A DNA stretch of 43,312 nucleotides. Source: a virus. The stretch is from IMG/VR virus record IMGVR_UViG_3300043410_000336, positions 1-43,312 of that record. One strand, written 5' to 3'. Every line of letters starts with the position of its first letter. Position 1 is the stretch's first letter. Shown one piece after another: positions 1 to 7,005 of the stretch. A model generated the notes under the pieces. The model had not been told where the DNA came from, ran no database searches, and saw nothing but the letters and a program-made list of their open reading frames with translations. The translations under genes were made by a program, and so were the position numbers.

Positions 1-4
1 AGCG

Positions 5-697
5 TCAATCAGTAGCTTCATTCAGAGCCTTCCAAGATACAGGGAATAGAGACCCCATCGCTGCATCGATTTGCTCTGCGACAAGGCGGGTTTCTTTTTG
101 GGTGTGCGGATCGAGCCTGAGCTTACACACGCGAGCAAACGCAGCTAAGGAACCGGACCAGACCCATTCAGTCATCATCGATTGCGGGAGAACCATACGG
201 GCTTGCTCTGGGCAAACGTCCCACTTGTTGACCATCTCAAGATAGAGGTCTTTCATTTTTTCAAAGACAGCATCCATAGCGTAGGGCATCATGGACTCGT
301 CTTCGCTAGACCCCTGCTTCACGTTCTCTGCGCGTTTACGCCAAGTCTCAGGAACGTAGAACTCAGGTTCATCATCGACATACCGCCGTGACACCTCGTT
401 CCACACAAGGCCAACCTGATGCTTACCAAGCTGCCTCGCCACGAAGATTGGAGCTTTGATACGGAACGATGCAAAGCAGTGACCAAAGGGTGTCCAATGG
501 TTGTGCTTGGCAAGATACTTGATGAGCTTTTCGTCTTTGTCTGAAAGATGTCTGGCTTGATAAGAAGGCATAGCGCCGTTTGGAAGGACGCATTTCTCTT
601 CTCTGTATTCCCAATCACTCTCTTTAGAAAAGCTAACGCGAGCAGCGTTCACCACGGACAGGTCTGACCCCATGTGGTCGAGGAGGGTTACTTCCAT
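5..697 (-). CDS. thyX: FAD-dependent thymidylate synthase ThyX, copy A
   Basis: 230 aa. ThyX methylates dUMP to dTMP using methylene-tetrahydrofolate, FAD and NADPH, supplying thymidylate for phage replication. The family signature is present in a variant form: RQLGKHQVGLVWNEVSRRY at residues 89-107, where the usual RHR is KHQ and the spacing to the Ser is eight instead of seven. The C-terminal block with QARMVLPQ and the Arg-rich end (FARVCKLRLDPHTQKETR) fits the nucleotide-binding part. Its start overlaps the stop of the upstream gene by one base (TAATG), so translation is probably coupled. A second, diverged copy lies at the other window end: identical over long stretches but different around residues 28-56 and 132-160. 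ThyX assignment is firm; the meaning of two copies is not. Confidence 0.93.
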   Translation of the reverse strand: MEVTLLDHMGSDLSVVNAARVSFSKESDWEYREEKCVLPNGAMPSYQARHLSDKDEKLIKYLAKHNHWTPFGHCFASFRIKAPIFVARQLGKHQVGLVWNEVSRRYVDDEPEFYVPETWRKRAENVKQGSSEDESMMPYAMDAVFEKMKDLYLEMVNKWDVCPEQARMVLPQSMMTEWVWSGSLAAFARVCKLRLDPHTQKETRLVAEQIDAAMGSLFPVSWKALNEATD

Positions 698-1020
698 TAG
701 TTCTTCTCCCCTAGTGCGGCGCTGGCCGTAAACTTAATATCTCCGATATCTGGGAAATCGCCGTTTGCTTCCTCAAAGATTCCTTGCAGCGCCGCTTCCA
801 GCTCAGCGTTCCGCTTTTCAAGGTCGGTGATGCGGTCTTTCTGCTCAATAGAAAGCTCCATCAATTGCGCGTTGATCGTGCCCGTCAAAGCAAGCAAGCG
901 GTCTTGCTGCTCAATACGGTCGGCGGCTTCTGGTCCATCTGGATTGCTATGCCAGCGGGTTCGTATGCCCGGAGTGTCTGGCTCAATTTTACGCAGCCGC
1001 TTCACAAGATCGTCGGTCAT
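697..1020 (-). CDS. Small predicted coiled-coil protein
   Basis: 107 aa from the ATG at 1020, which has GGAG nine bases upstream; a second ATG at 1035 lacks a ribosome site. The middle (IEQQDRLLALTGTINAQ and the following 40 residues) is rich in Glu, Gln, Leu and Lys in heptad-like order, so a coiled coil is likely. The N-terminus (DDLVKRLRK...D) is a common opening of phage proteins of unknown role, and I recognise no catalytic motif. It is coupled to thyX by a one-base overlap. The last 45 codons recur almost unchanged (one base difference) at the right window end, where the gene is cut off. Confidence 0.7.
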   Translation of the reverse strand: MTDDLVKRLRKIEPDTPGIRTRWHSNPDGPEAADRIEQQDRLLALTGTINAQLMELSIEQKDRITDLEKRNAELEAALQGIFEEANGDFPDIGDIKFTASAALGEKN

Positions 1021-1090
1021 TACCAATGTCTCCATACGTTAGCGATGATGTGCAAGCAAGTGACGACTTCCAGTATGCGATACCAGAGCA

Positions 1091-1348
1091 TCAAAGCTTG
1101 ATCGTCTTGCGGTTCTTGATCCAACCTTTCGGGATCGCCATACGCCCGTTTGTCTCTTCATCGTCAGGAGAGAACGTACCAGCAAGCACGATGCTATCCT
1201 TGTCTTCATGCACCAACTTACCAACGCTGATGATCTTGGCGGGACGAACGCCACCACACTTAATATCCCAACCGACATGCGCCACAGCGTCGATCCATTC
1301 GACCGACTCGATGACCACGCTAGTGGGTTTCTGCCCAGTTCGCGCCAA
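1091..1348 (-). CDS. Hypothetical protein behind DNA polymerase
   Basis: 85 aa if it starts at the TTG at 1348, which has a strong AGGAG nine bases upstream and overlaps the polymerase end by 29 bases. A longer reading (137 aa) would overlap by 185 bases, and its low-complexity Ser/Lys start looks like a shadow of the polymerase frame. A GTG at 1318, directly behind the polymerase stop, is another option. The protein has a probable beta-rich body (IISVGKLVHEDKDSIVLAG) and a basic end (KGWIKNRKTIKL). No function recognised; its position suggests a replication accessory role at most. Confidence 0.65.
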   Translation of the reverse strand: MARTGQKPTSVVIESVEWIDAVAHVGWDIKCGGVRPAKIISVGKLVHEDKDSIVLAGTFSPDDEETNGRMAIPKGWIKNRKTIKL

Positions 1349-3086
1349 TTTTGTATTCTCCTGTGAGGGGTGTTTTGATGCCGAAGAAGATGCCCGCTTT
1401 GGCGATGCACTCGACACACTCTTTGCCAAACTCTTCGGCGATGTCAGGATCGCACTCGTATTGACACTCATCGTGTACCCATGCGACTTGATGTACTTTC
1501 TCATGCCAACCTTTTTCAGTAAGTAGCTTGTCTACTTCCACCATCCATTGCTTACTGCACAACGCAGCCGCTGATTGCAGCAACGTGTTCAGCGCAGCGT
1601 GGCTCGACCGAATGTGTAAGCGTCTGCCGTCGAGGCCAATGAGATAGCCACGACCCGCTGCTTGCTGAACATCACGGATGAGTTTTGCGAGGGCTGGTGT
1701 TTTTTCGAGGAAGCGTTGTTTTAGAATCTTGCCGTGCTTTGCGTCTTTCCCTGCCACCTCACCTAGCTTCTCTGGACCAGCGCCATACAAGAAGGCGTAA
1801 ATCCAACGCTTGCTGGTGTTGCGATCAGGAAGACCAGCGGCGTGCATGTTCAACGTGTGAACATCGCCTTCCACAACTTCCTTGCCATATCGTCCCCCAT
1901 CGTAAGCTGACATGAACGATGCCAACATGCGAAGCTCAATGCCTGACATATCAACACCGACGAGGACGCGATTATCAGCGGCGCGAAATAGCGTGCGACA
2001 TTCTTTTCCATACGGCGCTCCTACTGCTGGAGTTTGGGCCACGTTCGGATTTCTGTGCGTTGCACGGCCCGTAACAGCCCCGTTTGTAATGATCTCGCCG
2101 TGAATGCGACCGTCCGCTTTGACCATCTTCATCCATGCGTTGTTTCCTTCTGCCAACATACCAAGACGCTTCTGCACCAACAGATATTCTGTCAGCAGCT
2201 TTGCTTCTGGGTAGTCGAGCTTACCAAGCACGGATTCATCCACCTTCGGTCGTCCGTCAGGAGTGAACTCCTTCGGCTTCCAATTGTGGAAAGCCTTCAA
2301 CCTGTTTGCGATGTGATGTCGCGAGCCGGGATTGAAGACGGTGGTCTTGTACTTATCGACAGGTACGCCTTTGACGTAACCCATCTTCTTGTTGTTGACC
2401 TTCGGAGTGAAGGTTTCAACGTACTCTTCCCACGGAGCGAATGTGTCCTGTAGTTTTGCTTCAAGCTCCCCACGCCTGATCTGCAAGCGTGCCGTAAGCT
2501 CTTCGGCTGCTTTCATGTTGAACAGAAAGCCACGCCTTTCCTGCTGCGCTACAATGTGAGCCACTTGATGCTCAAGGACATTAGCGCGTTCGGACAGAGC
2601 TTCATGCTTGATTAGCTTATCGTACAGCCTTTCGGTGACAGCCACATCCTGCACGTTGTAGGCCAGCATTTCATCGGAGAACTCTTCAAAGCCTCCGGTA
2701 TAATCATCTTTCAAGATGCCAAGACGGAAGCCCCATGCCTTGAGGGAGTGCGAGCCATAGAGCTTGCCTTCCATCTCGACCCTCGCCTGATGATCTCTGT
2801 CACTAAGATCGGTGTAGATCAGGCGGGATAGGACCAGCGTATCAACAACTCGTTCACGAGCGATGCTAAACCACGGGTGCAACTTTTTCGCTAGCGCAAG
2901 GTCATAACCAATAACATTGTGACCAATGACCAAATCCGCTTGCATAAGAAACTTGAGACCTTGTTCAACCTTAGAAGGTTCAAACGTATGTACGGTCCCT
3001 GTGTCGATGTCTTTACAGACGATGCAATGAATGCGGCTCGCCTCATAGAGCAAGCCGTTCGCTTCCAGATCGAAGACGAGCCTCAT
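1320..3086 (-). CDS. T7-type family A DNA polymerase with 3'-5' exonuclease
   Basis: 588 aa from the ATG at 3086 (AGGA six bases upstream); the longer frame to 3182 adds an implausible Arg-rich leader in front of the exonuclease motif. The exonuclease domain shows FDLEANG (D6, E8), GHNVIGYDL (54-62) and YNVQDVAV (D147). Polymerase motif A is DMSGIELRMLA from residue 379, motif B is KRWIYAFLYGAG with Tyr430 at the position of E. coli Phe762/T7 Tyr526, and motif C is VHDECQYE near the C-terminus. It replicates the phage genome; T7 gp5 is longer (704 aa). It follows small accessory genes downstream of the helicase, matching T7 order. A Leu at the 762 position is often linked to temperate phages, so Tyr alongside an integrase is worth noting. 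Confidence 0.97.
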   Translation of the reverse strand: MRLVFDLEANGLLYEASRIHCIVCKDIDTGTVHTFEPSKVEQGLKFLMQADLVIGHNVIGYDLALAKKLHPWFSIARERVVDTLVLSRLIYTDLSDRDHQARVEMEGKLYGSHSLKAWGFRLGILKDDYTGGFEEFSDEMLAYNVQDVAVTERLYDKLIKHEALSERANVLEHQVAHIVAQQERRGFLFNMKAAEELTARLQIRRGELEAKLQDTFAPWEEYVETFTPKVNNKKMGYVKGVPVDKYKTTVFNPGSRHHIANRLKAFHNWKPKEFTPDGRPKVDESVLGKLDYPEAKLLTEYLLVQKRLGMLAEGNNAWMKMVKADGRIHGEIITNGAVTGRATHRNPNVAQTPAVGAPYGKECRTLFRAADNRVLVGVDMSGIELRMLASFMSAYDGGRYGKEVVEGDVHTLNMHAAGLPDRNTSKRWIYAFLYGAGPEKLGEVAGKDAKHGKILKQRFLEKTPALAKLIRDVQQAAGRGYLIGLDGRRLHIRSSHAALNTLLQSAAALCSKQWMVEVDKLLTEKGWHEKVHQVAWVHDECQYECDPDIAEEFGKECVECIAKAGIFFGIKTPLTGEYKIGANWAETH

Positions 3087-3088
3087 TC

Positions 3089-3235
3089 TTATCCTTGATG
3101 TTGGTGGAACGAACAGGAGAGATCGCGATGCACGGCGCGAACGCCGTTGATCTGCGCCCAAGGAGGTAAGACAATCTTGCACTCAACAAATGATGGAGCG
3201 AGGTCGCGTCCTTTGTAAGCGCAGTTGTCGCACAT
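3089..3235 (-). CDS. Small Cys-containing protein, possibly metal-binding
   Basis: 48 aa beginning MCDNCAYKG; the ATG directly follows the stop of the upstream micro-ORF (TAAGATG), so translation is probably coupled. It has a CxxC pair at the N-terminus and two further Cys downstream (VECKIV, LSCSFH), a pattern that could bind one zinc ion. It ends three bases before the polymerase start. The same frame stays open upstream to 3406, but that extension is Ser/Pro low complexity and overlaps two other genes, so I prefer the short form. Function unknown. Confidence 0.55.
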   Translation of the reverse strand: MCDNCAYKGRDLAPSFVECKIVLPPWAQINGVRAVHRDLSCSFHQHQG

Positions 3236-3236
3236 C

Positions 3237-3308
3237 TTATTCGGCGTAGATGGCGAAGACGACGAGGGAGCCAATGATGGCTCCAAGGAGGAAGGCAATT
3301 CCTGCCAT
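3237..3308 (-). CDS. 23-aa predicted transmembrane micropeptide
   Basis: A 23-codon ORF starting MAGIAFLLGA, almost entirely hydrophobic with small-residue (Gly/Ala/Ser) faces and the end FAIYAE, i.e. one transmembrane helix. It begins inside the last bases of the upstream HTH gene and stops just before the Cys-containing protein, so three genes are packed head to tail. The ribosome site is weak (AAGAAG). Membrane micropeptides are common in phages but functions vary; no role assigned. The alternative is that a 77-aa protein in another frame (from the ATG at 3328) is made instead. Confidence 0.45.
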   Translation of the reverse strand: MAGIAFLLGAIIGSLVVFAIYAE

Positions 3309-3314
3309 GTCTTC

Positions 3315-3689
3315 TTAGGCTTTCGCATTGCGAGAACCCTTGGCCGTGGTCTCTTCAAGATAGTAGCGAGAATAATTCTGTCCCGTGGTCGGGTGAATCT
3401 TGCCAACCTTCTTGATCTTGTGACCAGCGTCCTTGAGTTCCGTCAGGCGGCGATGGAAGCTCTGCACACCGTAGTCGATGTATGCTTCGCGCTGCGTGAT
3501 CGAACCGTTCTTACGCATATGTTCAAGGATTTTCTGATTCTGCGTCATTCCGTTTTTCACTTTCCATCCGTTGTTTTCGACTTTGAGACACATGGTGAGA
3601 AGCTTCTTATGATACGGCCCCCAACCTTCGTCTTCCCATGCACGCACGCAAGCTTTGTCGGCCATATGAAACAAGAGGTCTTCACTCAT
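3315..3689 (-). CDS. Helix-turn-helix domain protein
   Basis: 124 aa; the ATG at 3689 has AGGA eight bases upstream. Residues about 49-95 (TQNQKILEHMRKNGSITQREA ... FHRRLTELKDAGHKI) have the spacing of the winged-helix/HTH_39-type domain found in many phage proteins: an 'N-Q-x-I-L-x-H' helix, a recognition helix with YDYGVQSFHRRL-like sequence, and a short wing. It probably binds DNA; whether it regulates transcription or helps replication cannot be told from sequence. It lies between the helicase and the polymerase. The basic C-terminus (TTAKGSRNAKA) is disordered-looking. Confidence 0.7.
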   Translation of the reverse strand: MSEDLLFHMADKACVRAWEDEGWGPYHKKLLTMCLKVENNGWKVKNGMTQNQKILEHMRKNGSITQREAYIDYGVQSFHRRLTELKDAGHKIKKVGKIHPTTGQNYSRYYLEETTAKGSRNAKA

Positions 3690-3704
3690 GTGTGTCTTCC
3701 TTGG

Positions 3705-3926
3705 TTAAGCCGTGCGCCAGATGCGCGAACCTTTCACAGTACCTTCTTGCCAGTTGCGTGCGGAAAACCGCTTGCCGTACTTTCGTGAGATATTCTTGAA
3801 TGACTGCGGATCACGGTTCGGAACGAAGAAGCTGTCGCCAACTTCCATGTTGTTCCAAGGATAGATCGTTCCACGACGACGAGCGGTCGGAACAGGGATG
3901 TGTTTTTCGATGACATAAACTGACAT
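3705..3926 (-). CDS. Hypothetical protein, DUF7303-like
   Basis: 73 aa. It contains IYPWNNMEVGDSFFVPNRD, close to the 'YPW..M.VGDSFFVP' core of a small phage family of unknown function that I associate with DUF7303. The rest (SRKYGKRFSARNWQEGTVKG) is basic with aromatic residues, compatible with nucleic-acid binding. Its start overlaps the helicase stop (TAATG), so it is translated with the helicase. Function unknown. Confidence 0.75.
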   Translation of the reverse strand: MSVYVIEKHIPVPTARRRGTIYPWNNMEVGDSFFVPNRDPQSFKNISRKYGKRFSARNWQEGTVKGSRIWRTA

Positions 3927-5536
3927 TAGAATGTGCCTTCATAAGCTGGATGTTCGGTAAGTCGTCCAGTCTCCTTGTCGTAAAACAGGGAGCCAGCTTG
4001 ACCAGTCTCGCCAGAGAAGCGGTTCTTCAAAACTCTGAAGACCGTCTCATTCGGGTTTTCACCTTGCTGGTTTCGTTCAAGACCAATCACCATATCGCTG
4101 AGTTGCGCGATACTGTGCGATCCACGGAGCTGAGAAAGTGAAGTGCTGCCGCCTTCTTCGTGACCCTTTCCTTCGGGACGTTTGAGGTGGCTCACTACAA
4201 TCAGGCCAATGCCTGTTTCTTGGACTAGTGTGCGTAGGAGTGTCATTGTACGGTCGATGAGTTTTCGTTCATCGCCGCCCTCGTCCATCGCACTAACAAC
4301 AATGGACAGATGGTCGAGGAAGATATATTTGCAGTCGAAACTCTTAGCCAGAGTACGCACGCGAGACAGTAGGTGATCAACCTGTGTAGAGCCGAAGTGG
4401 TCGTAGAGGTAGACACGGCCAGTCCCCAATGTGTTGTCGAATGCAAGTTTGAGTTCGTCTTGCGTCACACCTTCTTGTGAAATGTGCAGACGCTTGTTGA
4501 GATACAGACCCATCAAACCAAGTGATGTGGTCTTTACGCTTTCCTCCAGCATGATCATGCCGACAGTCTCGCCTTGTTGAAGCAGACTGAATGCAATCTC
4601 TCTGACAACAGCACTCTTTCCGATTCCGCTGCCAGCCGTCAGAGTGACGAGTTCGCTGGTGCGGATGCCGTGTGTCTTCTCGTTCAAGAATGTCCACGGA
4701 TAAGGGATCGACTTGGTGTTGTCGGTTGAGATGATCGTGTCCCAGAGGTCTTGACCATTGAGAATGCCATCAGGTCGATAGACGCTGGCATTCCACATTG
4801 CGCGAATGACTTCATCGCCCTTGCCGTTTGTCAGACACTCGTTCGCGTCTTTCATCGGAAGGTATGCAATCTTCGCTTTGCCCGGTTCAAAAAGTTCAGC
4901 GCATTCTTTTGCTGCTTTCTGTCCCGGCTCATCCATGTCGAACATGAAGATCACGTTCTCGAATGAGTTAAGCCACTCAAGGTTTTTCTTGATTGACTTG
5001 ACAGCACCCTGTGCGCCGTTCGGGACGGAAACAACAGGCCACTTGTTTTGTTGAAGCTGCGACAGCGACATTGCGTCGATCTCGCCTTCTACGCAGACAA
5101 CCATCTTGCCGCCCGTAGGCCAAAGCCATTGGCCGTAGAGTGTTGCCTTCGACGGATCACCAATCCATGTGAAGCTTTTGTCAGGGAAGCGAACCTTCGC
5201 AGCGACAGGCTTGCGCTCGTCGTTGAGATAGTAAGCAATTTGCGCTGGCTTCCCGTTCACATCGCCATAGCGATAAGACCAAACCCGACACGTTTCTTCT
5301 CTGATTGAACGTGCCGGAAGGTCTGTGATTTCGCCTTGGAACGAGAGTACACCTTCTTGCTTTGGACTTTTCGTGAGTGAAAGACTTTGCAATGTAGTGT
5401 CCTCGCTATCGGATTGCGCTTTTTCATAGTAGCCACACCCAAAACAATGAGCGTGTCCATCGTCGTAGCGTGCAAGGTTGTCGCGGGAGCCGCACGATGG
5501 ACAGGGTTCTTTCCTGAGATAGTTCGACTCCCGCAT
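3926..5536 (-). CDS. Primase-helicase (T7 gp4-like)
   Basis: 536 aa, close to T7 gp4 (566 aa). The N-terminal zinc ribbon has Cys12, Cys15, Cys31 and Cys34. The TOPRIM primase core shows VCVEGEIDAMS (Glu150) and IFMFDMDEPG (Asp200, Asp202). The helicase part has Walker A GSGIGKS at 302-308, followed by the catalytic Glu region (MIMLEES) and Walker B YIFLDHLSIVV. A ring of this protein unwinds DNA ahead of the polymerase and lays down RNA primers. Only four bases separate it from the upstream gene, and its stop overlaps the next start. The lysozyme (gp3.5) that T7 has just upstream is missing; an unknown 80-aa gene takes that place. Confidence 0.97.
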   Translation of the reverse strand: MRESNYLRKEPCPSCGSRDNLARYDDGHAHCFGCGYYEKAQSDSEDTTLQSLSLTKSPKQEGVLSFQGEITDLPARSIREETCRVWSYRYGDVNGKPAQIAYYLNDERKPVAAKVRFPDKSFTWIGDPSKATLYGQWLWPTGGKMVVCVEGEIDAMSLSQLQQNKWPVVSVPNGAQGAVKSIKKNLEWLNSFENVIFMFDMDEPGQKAAKECAELFEPGKAKIAYLPMKDANECLTNGKGDEVIRAMWNASVYRPDGILNGQDLWDTIISTDNTKSIPYPWTFLNEKTHGIRTSELVTLTAGSGIGKSAVVREIAFSLLQQGETVGMIMLEESVKTTSLGLMGLYLNKRLHISQEGVTQDELKLAFDNTLGTGRVYLYDHFGSTQVDHLLSRVRTLAKSFDCKYIFLDHLSIVVSAMDEGGDERKLIDRTMTLLRTLVQETGIGLIVVSHLKRPEGKGHEEGGSTSLSQLRGSHSIAQLSDMVIGLERNQQGENPNETVFRVLKNRFSGETGQAGSLFYDKETGRLTEHPAYEGTF

Positions 5537-5539
5537 CGA

Positions 5540-5782
5540 TCAGGCTTCCGTAGCCGCAACCTCACCGCCGCTGGATTTCACAGCGACCACGTTGTCAACG
5601 TAGGTGAAGGTCATGCCCTGCAAGAAGTACATGAACGCTTCGAGGAGCGGGGGCAGATACTCAGCCGACTCGCCTTCAACGCGACGAGTGATCTCTGCAC
5701 TTCGCGAGCCAGTCACGGGGTCATAGCCAACGTAAGTGAACTCGACATAGGAACGGGGACGGTAGTCTTCATCGTACATCAT
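5540..5782 (-). CDS. Hypothetical protein in the T7 gene 3.5 position
   Basis: 80 aa from the ATG at 5782, with an AAGGAAG site upstream and an ATGA overlap with the endonuclease stop. The sequence (VEFTYVGYDPVTGSRSAEITR) suggests a small beta-rich fold, followed by an amphipathic helix (LPPLLEAFMYFLQGM). It has none of the zinc ligands of T7 lysozyme, so it is not an amidase. Function unknown; it is embedded in the replication operon between resolvase and primase-helicase. Confidence 0.65.
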   Translation of the reverse strand: MMYDEDYRPRSYVEFTYVGYDPVTGSRSAEITRRVEGESAEYLPPLLEAFMYFLQGMTFTYVDNVVAVKSSGGEVAATEA

Positions 5783-6192
5783 TTGGCATCTTCCTTTAGC
5801 CAACTTGTCGGAATGGTTTCATCAGCGTAAGTAAAGCCGTGCTTCTCACACCACATGGCGTAAGTCGTTTTGGATTTCTTGCTGATACGTTCTTTGCTTC
5901 GACTGAAGACAAAACGGATGTTGAGGTGTGGGAACTGTTGCTTGACGAGCAGATGCTTCTGTCTGTCAGCGGTCAAAAATCTTCCCTTGACCTCTATGAT
6001 GATGCCGTTTTCTAGTACGAAGTCTGGAGTGTAACGAGCGATCTTTGCGGGCTTGAGATACTCAATGACCTGATCCTCGTATGTGTACGCTACTCCAGCA
6101 GCGTCGAGAGCTTGTGCAATCTTTGCTTCAAGCCCAGAACGGTAGCCGTTAGAAGTTCGGACGGCTGCTGTCTGCTTCTTCCTCGTTGTCAA
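5779..6192 (-). CDS. Endonuclease I, Holliday junction resolvase (T7 gp3-like)
   Basis: 137 aa if started at the TTG at 6192. An ATG at 6246 also exists, but its Lys-rich leader is the frame shadow of the acidic ssb tail and would overlap ssb by 98 bases. The catalytic pattern of T7 endonuclease I is intact: RSGLEAKIAQAL (Glu), YTPDFVLENG (Asp) and IIEVKGRF (Glu-x-Lys), followed by the conserved ending WCEKHGFTYADETIPTSW. It resolves branched replication and packaging intermediates and helps degrade host DNA. It lies between ssb and primase-helicase as in T7. Confidence 0.93.
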   Translation of the reverse strand: MTTRKKQTAAVRTSNGYRSGLEAKIAQALDAAGVAYTYEDQVIEYLKPAKIARYTPDFVLENGIIIEVKGRFLTADRQKHLLVKQQFPHLNIRFVFSRSKERISKKSKTTYAMWCEKHGFTYADETIPTSWLKEDAK

Positions 6193-6745
6193 ACTCGTTG
6201 CTCGTGTTCTTTTCTTCTTCTTCGTCAGCAACGAAAGCGTCTTCATCCTCGACGGGATCGAAGCCTTCCATGCGCTCCTGAAGCTTGATGACCTGAATGG
6301 CCTTGAGGTTCAGACGCGCTGCCATCTTGGAGACCTTTACCCATCCTGCGAGGATGGCGGTCGAGCCTGTCGTGAGCGGCACGGTCTTGATCATTGTGCC
6401 ACGCGCATCGAAGTAGGCGATCTTGTTAGGCGCACCCTGCGTGTCCTTGCCGTAACGCTTGAGCGTGAACTCAATGTTTCCGGTCGGCTCGTTGGTGTCC
6501 TTGTCAGTCTCTTCCTTGTAGGGAAGATTCTTCGGCTTGATGCCGCTTTCCTTGATGGCCGTCTGAATGATCTGGATCAGCGGCTGCGCGTCCTTCTTCG
6601 GCACGACCAGCTTAGTTTCATACTGGCCGTTCGGGTCCGGTACGTTCTTGCCGATGGTGTCGTTCCAGCTATACGGCTGGTCGAGGCGAGGCCACTTAAT
6701 CATCCCACGAGGGGTCTTAAAATTGACGGTCTGAGGCTTGCTCAT
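6149..6745 (-). CDS. Single-stranded DNA-binding protein (T7 gp2.5-like)
   Basis: 198 aa from MSKPQTVNFK at 6745, whose ATG overlaps the upstream stop (ATGA). It has the gp2.5 layout: an OB-fold body with conserved strands (YETKLVVPK, NIEFTLKRYGKD, KIAYFDARG) and a long Asp/Glu-rich C-terminal tail from about residue 163 to a terminal Phe. In T7 the acidic tail and its last aromatic residue contact helicase and polymerase; the final Phe here fits that role. It protects ssDNA and coordinates replication and annealing. The tail coding sequence overlaps the start of the endonuclease gene. Confidence 0.9.
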   Translation of the reverse strand: MSKPQTVNFKTPRGMIKWPRLDQPYSWNDTIGKNVPDPNGQYETKLVVPKKDAQPLIQIIQTAIKESGIKPKNLPYKEETDKDTNEPTGNIEFTLKRYGKDTQGAPNKIAYFDARGTMIKTVPLTTGSTAILAGWVKVSKMAARLNLKAIQVIKLQERMEGFDPVEDEDAFVADEEEEKNTSNEFDNEEEADSSRPNF

Positions 6746-6924
6746 AGTTCGTCCCACAGTTTCTGGAGATAGTCTTCTAGTTGTGCGCCCTTCAGCGTCT
6801 TCACCTTACGGTCAAACGTCTTCAGGTTTTCAGTTCTGATAAGGCCGTCTTGAATTGCGTCTCTCACGATCCGCTTGATCTGCGGCATGAGGTCCATTTC
6901 ATTGCGGCTATTATGGTTTTTCAT
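6742..6924 (-). CDS. Small hypothetical protein before ssb
   Basis: 60 aa, mostly predicted helical and charged (MPQIKRIVRDAIQDGLI, then FDRKVKTLKGAQLEDYLQKLW). A GGGG-rich ribosome site lies about seven bases before the ATG. It is the first gene behind the phage promoter at 6953-6969 and is coupled to ssb by ATGA. No domain recognised. Confidence 0.65.
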   Translation of the reverse strand: MKNHNSRNEMDLMPQIKRIVRDAIQDGLIRTENLKTFDRKVKTLKGAQLEDYLQKLWDEL

Positions 6925-6934
6925 TCCAAATCCC

Positions 6935-6954
6935 CACCAAAAAAGGTTTTGGTG
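6935..6954 (-). promoter_or_regulatory. 5' transcript hairpin after the phage promoter
   Basis: Arms caccaaaa and ttttggtg with a 4-base loop, beginning at the transcription start expected for the promoter at 6953-6969. A 5'-terminal stem would protect the ssb/replication mRNA, as the RNase III-processed ends do in T7. Role inferred. Confidence 0.5.
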
Positions 6955-6969
6955 TTATAGTGGGGGGGT
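6953..6969 (-). promoter_or_regulatory. Phage RNAP promoter, replication block
   Basis: On the minus strand ACCCCCCCACTATAACA, matching two other sites in the window except for one extra C. The CACTATA core is that of T7-type promoters. It lies in the gap after RNAP and directly before the ssb operon. Three near-identical copies in intergenic or gene-end positions are the main support; activity is inferred. Confidence 0.8.
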
Positions 6970-7005
6970 GGGTCCAGATATGTAACAAATCTGGAAACGT
7001 AAGGA

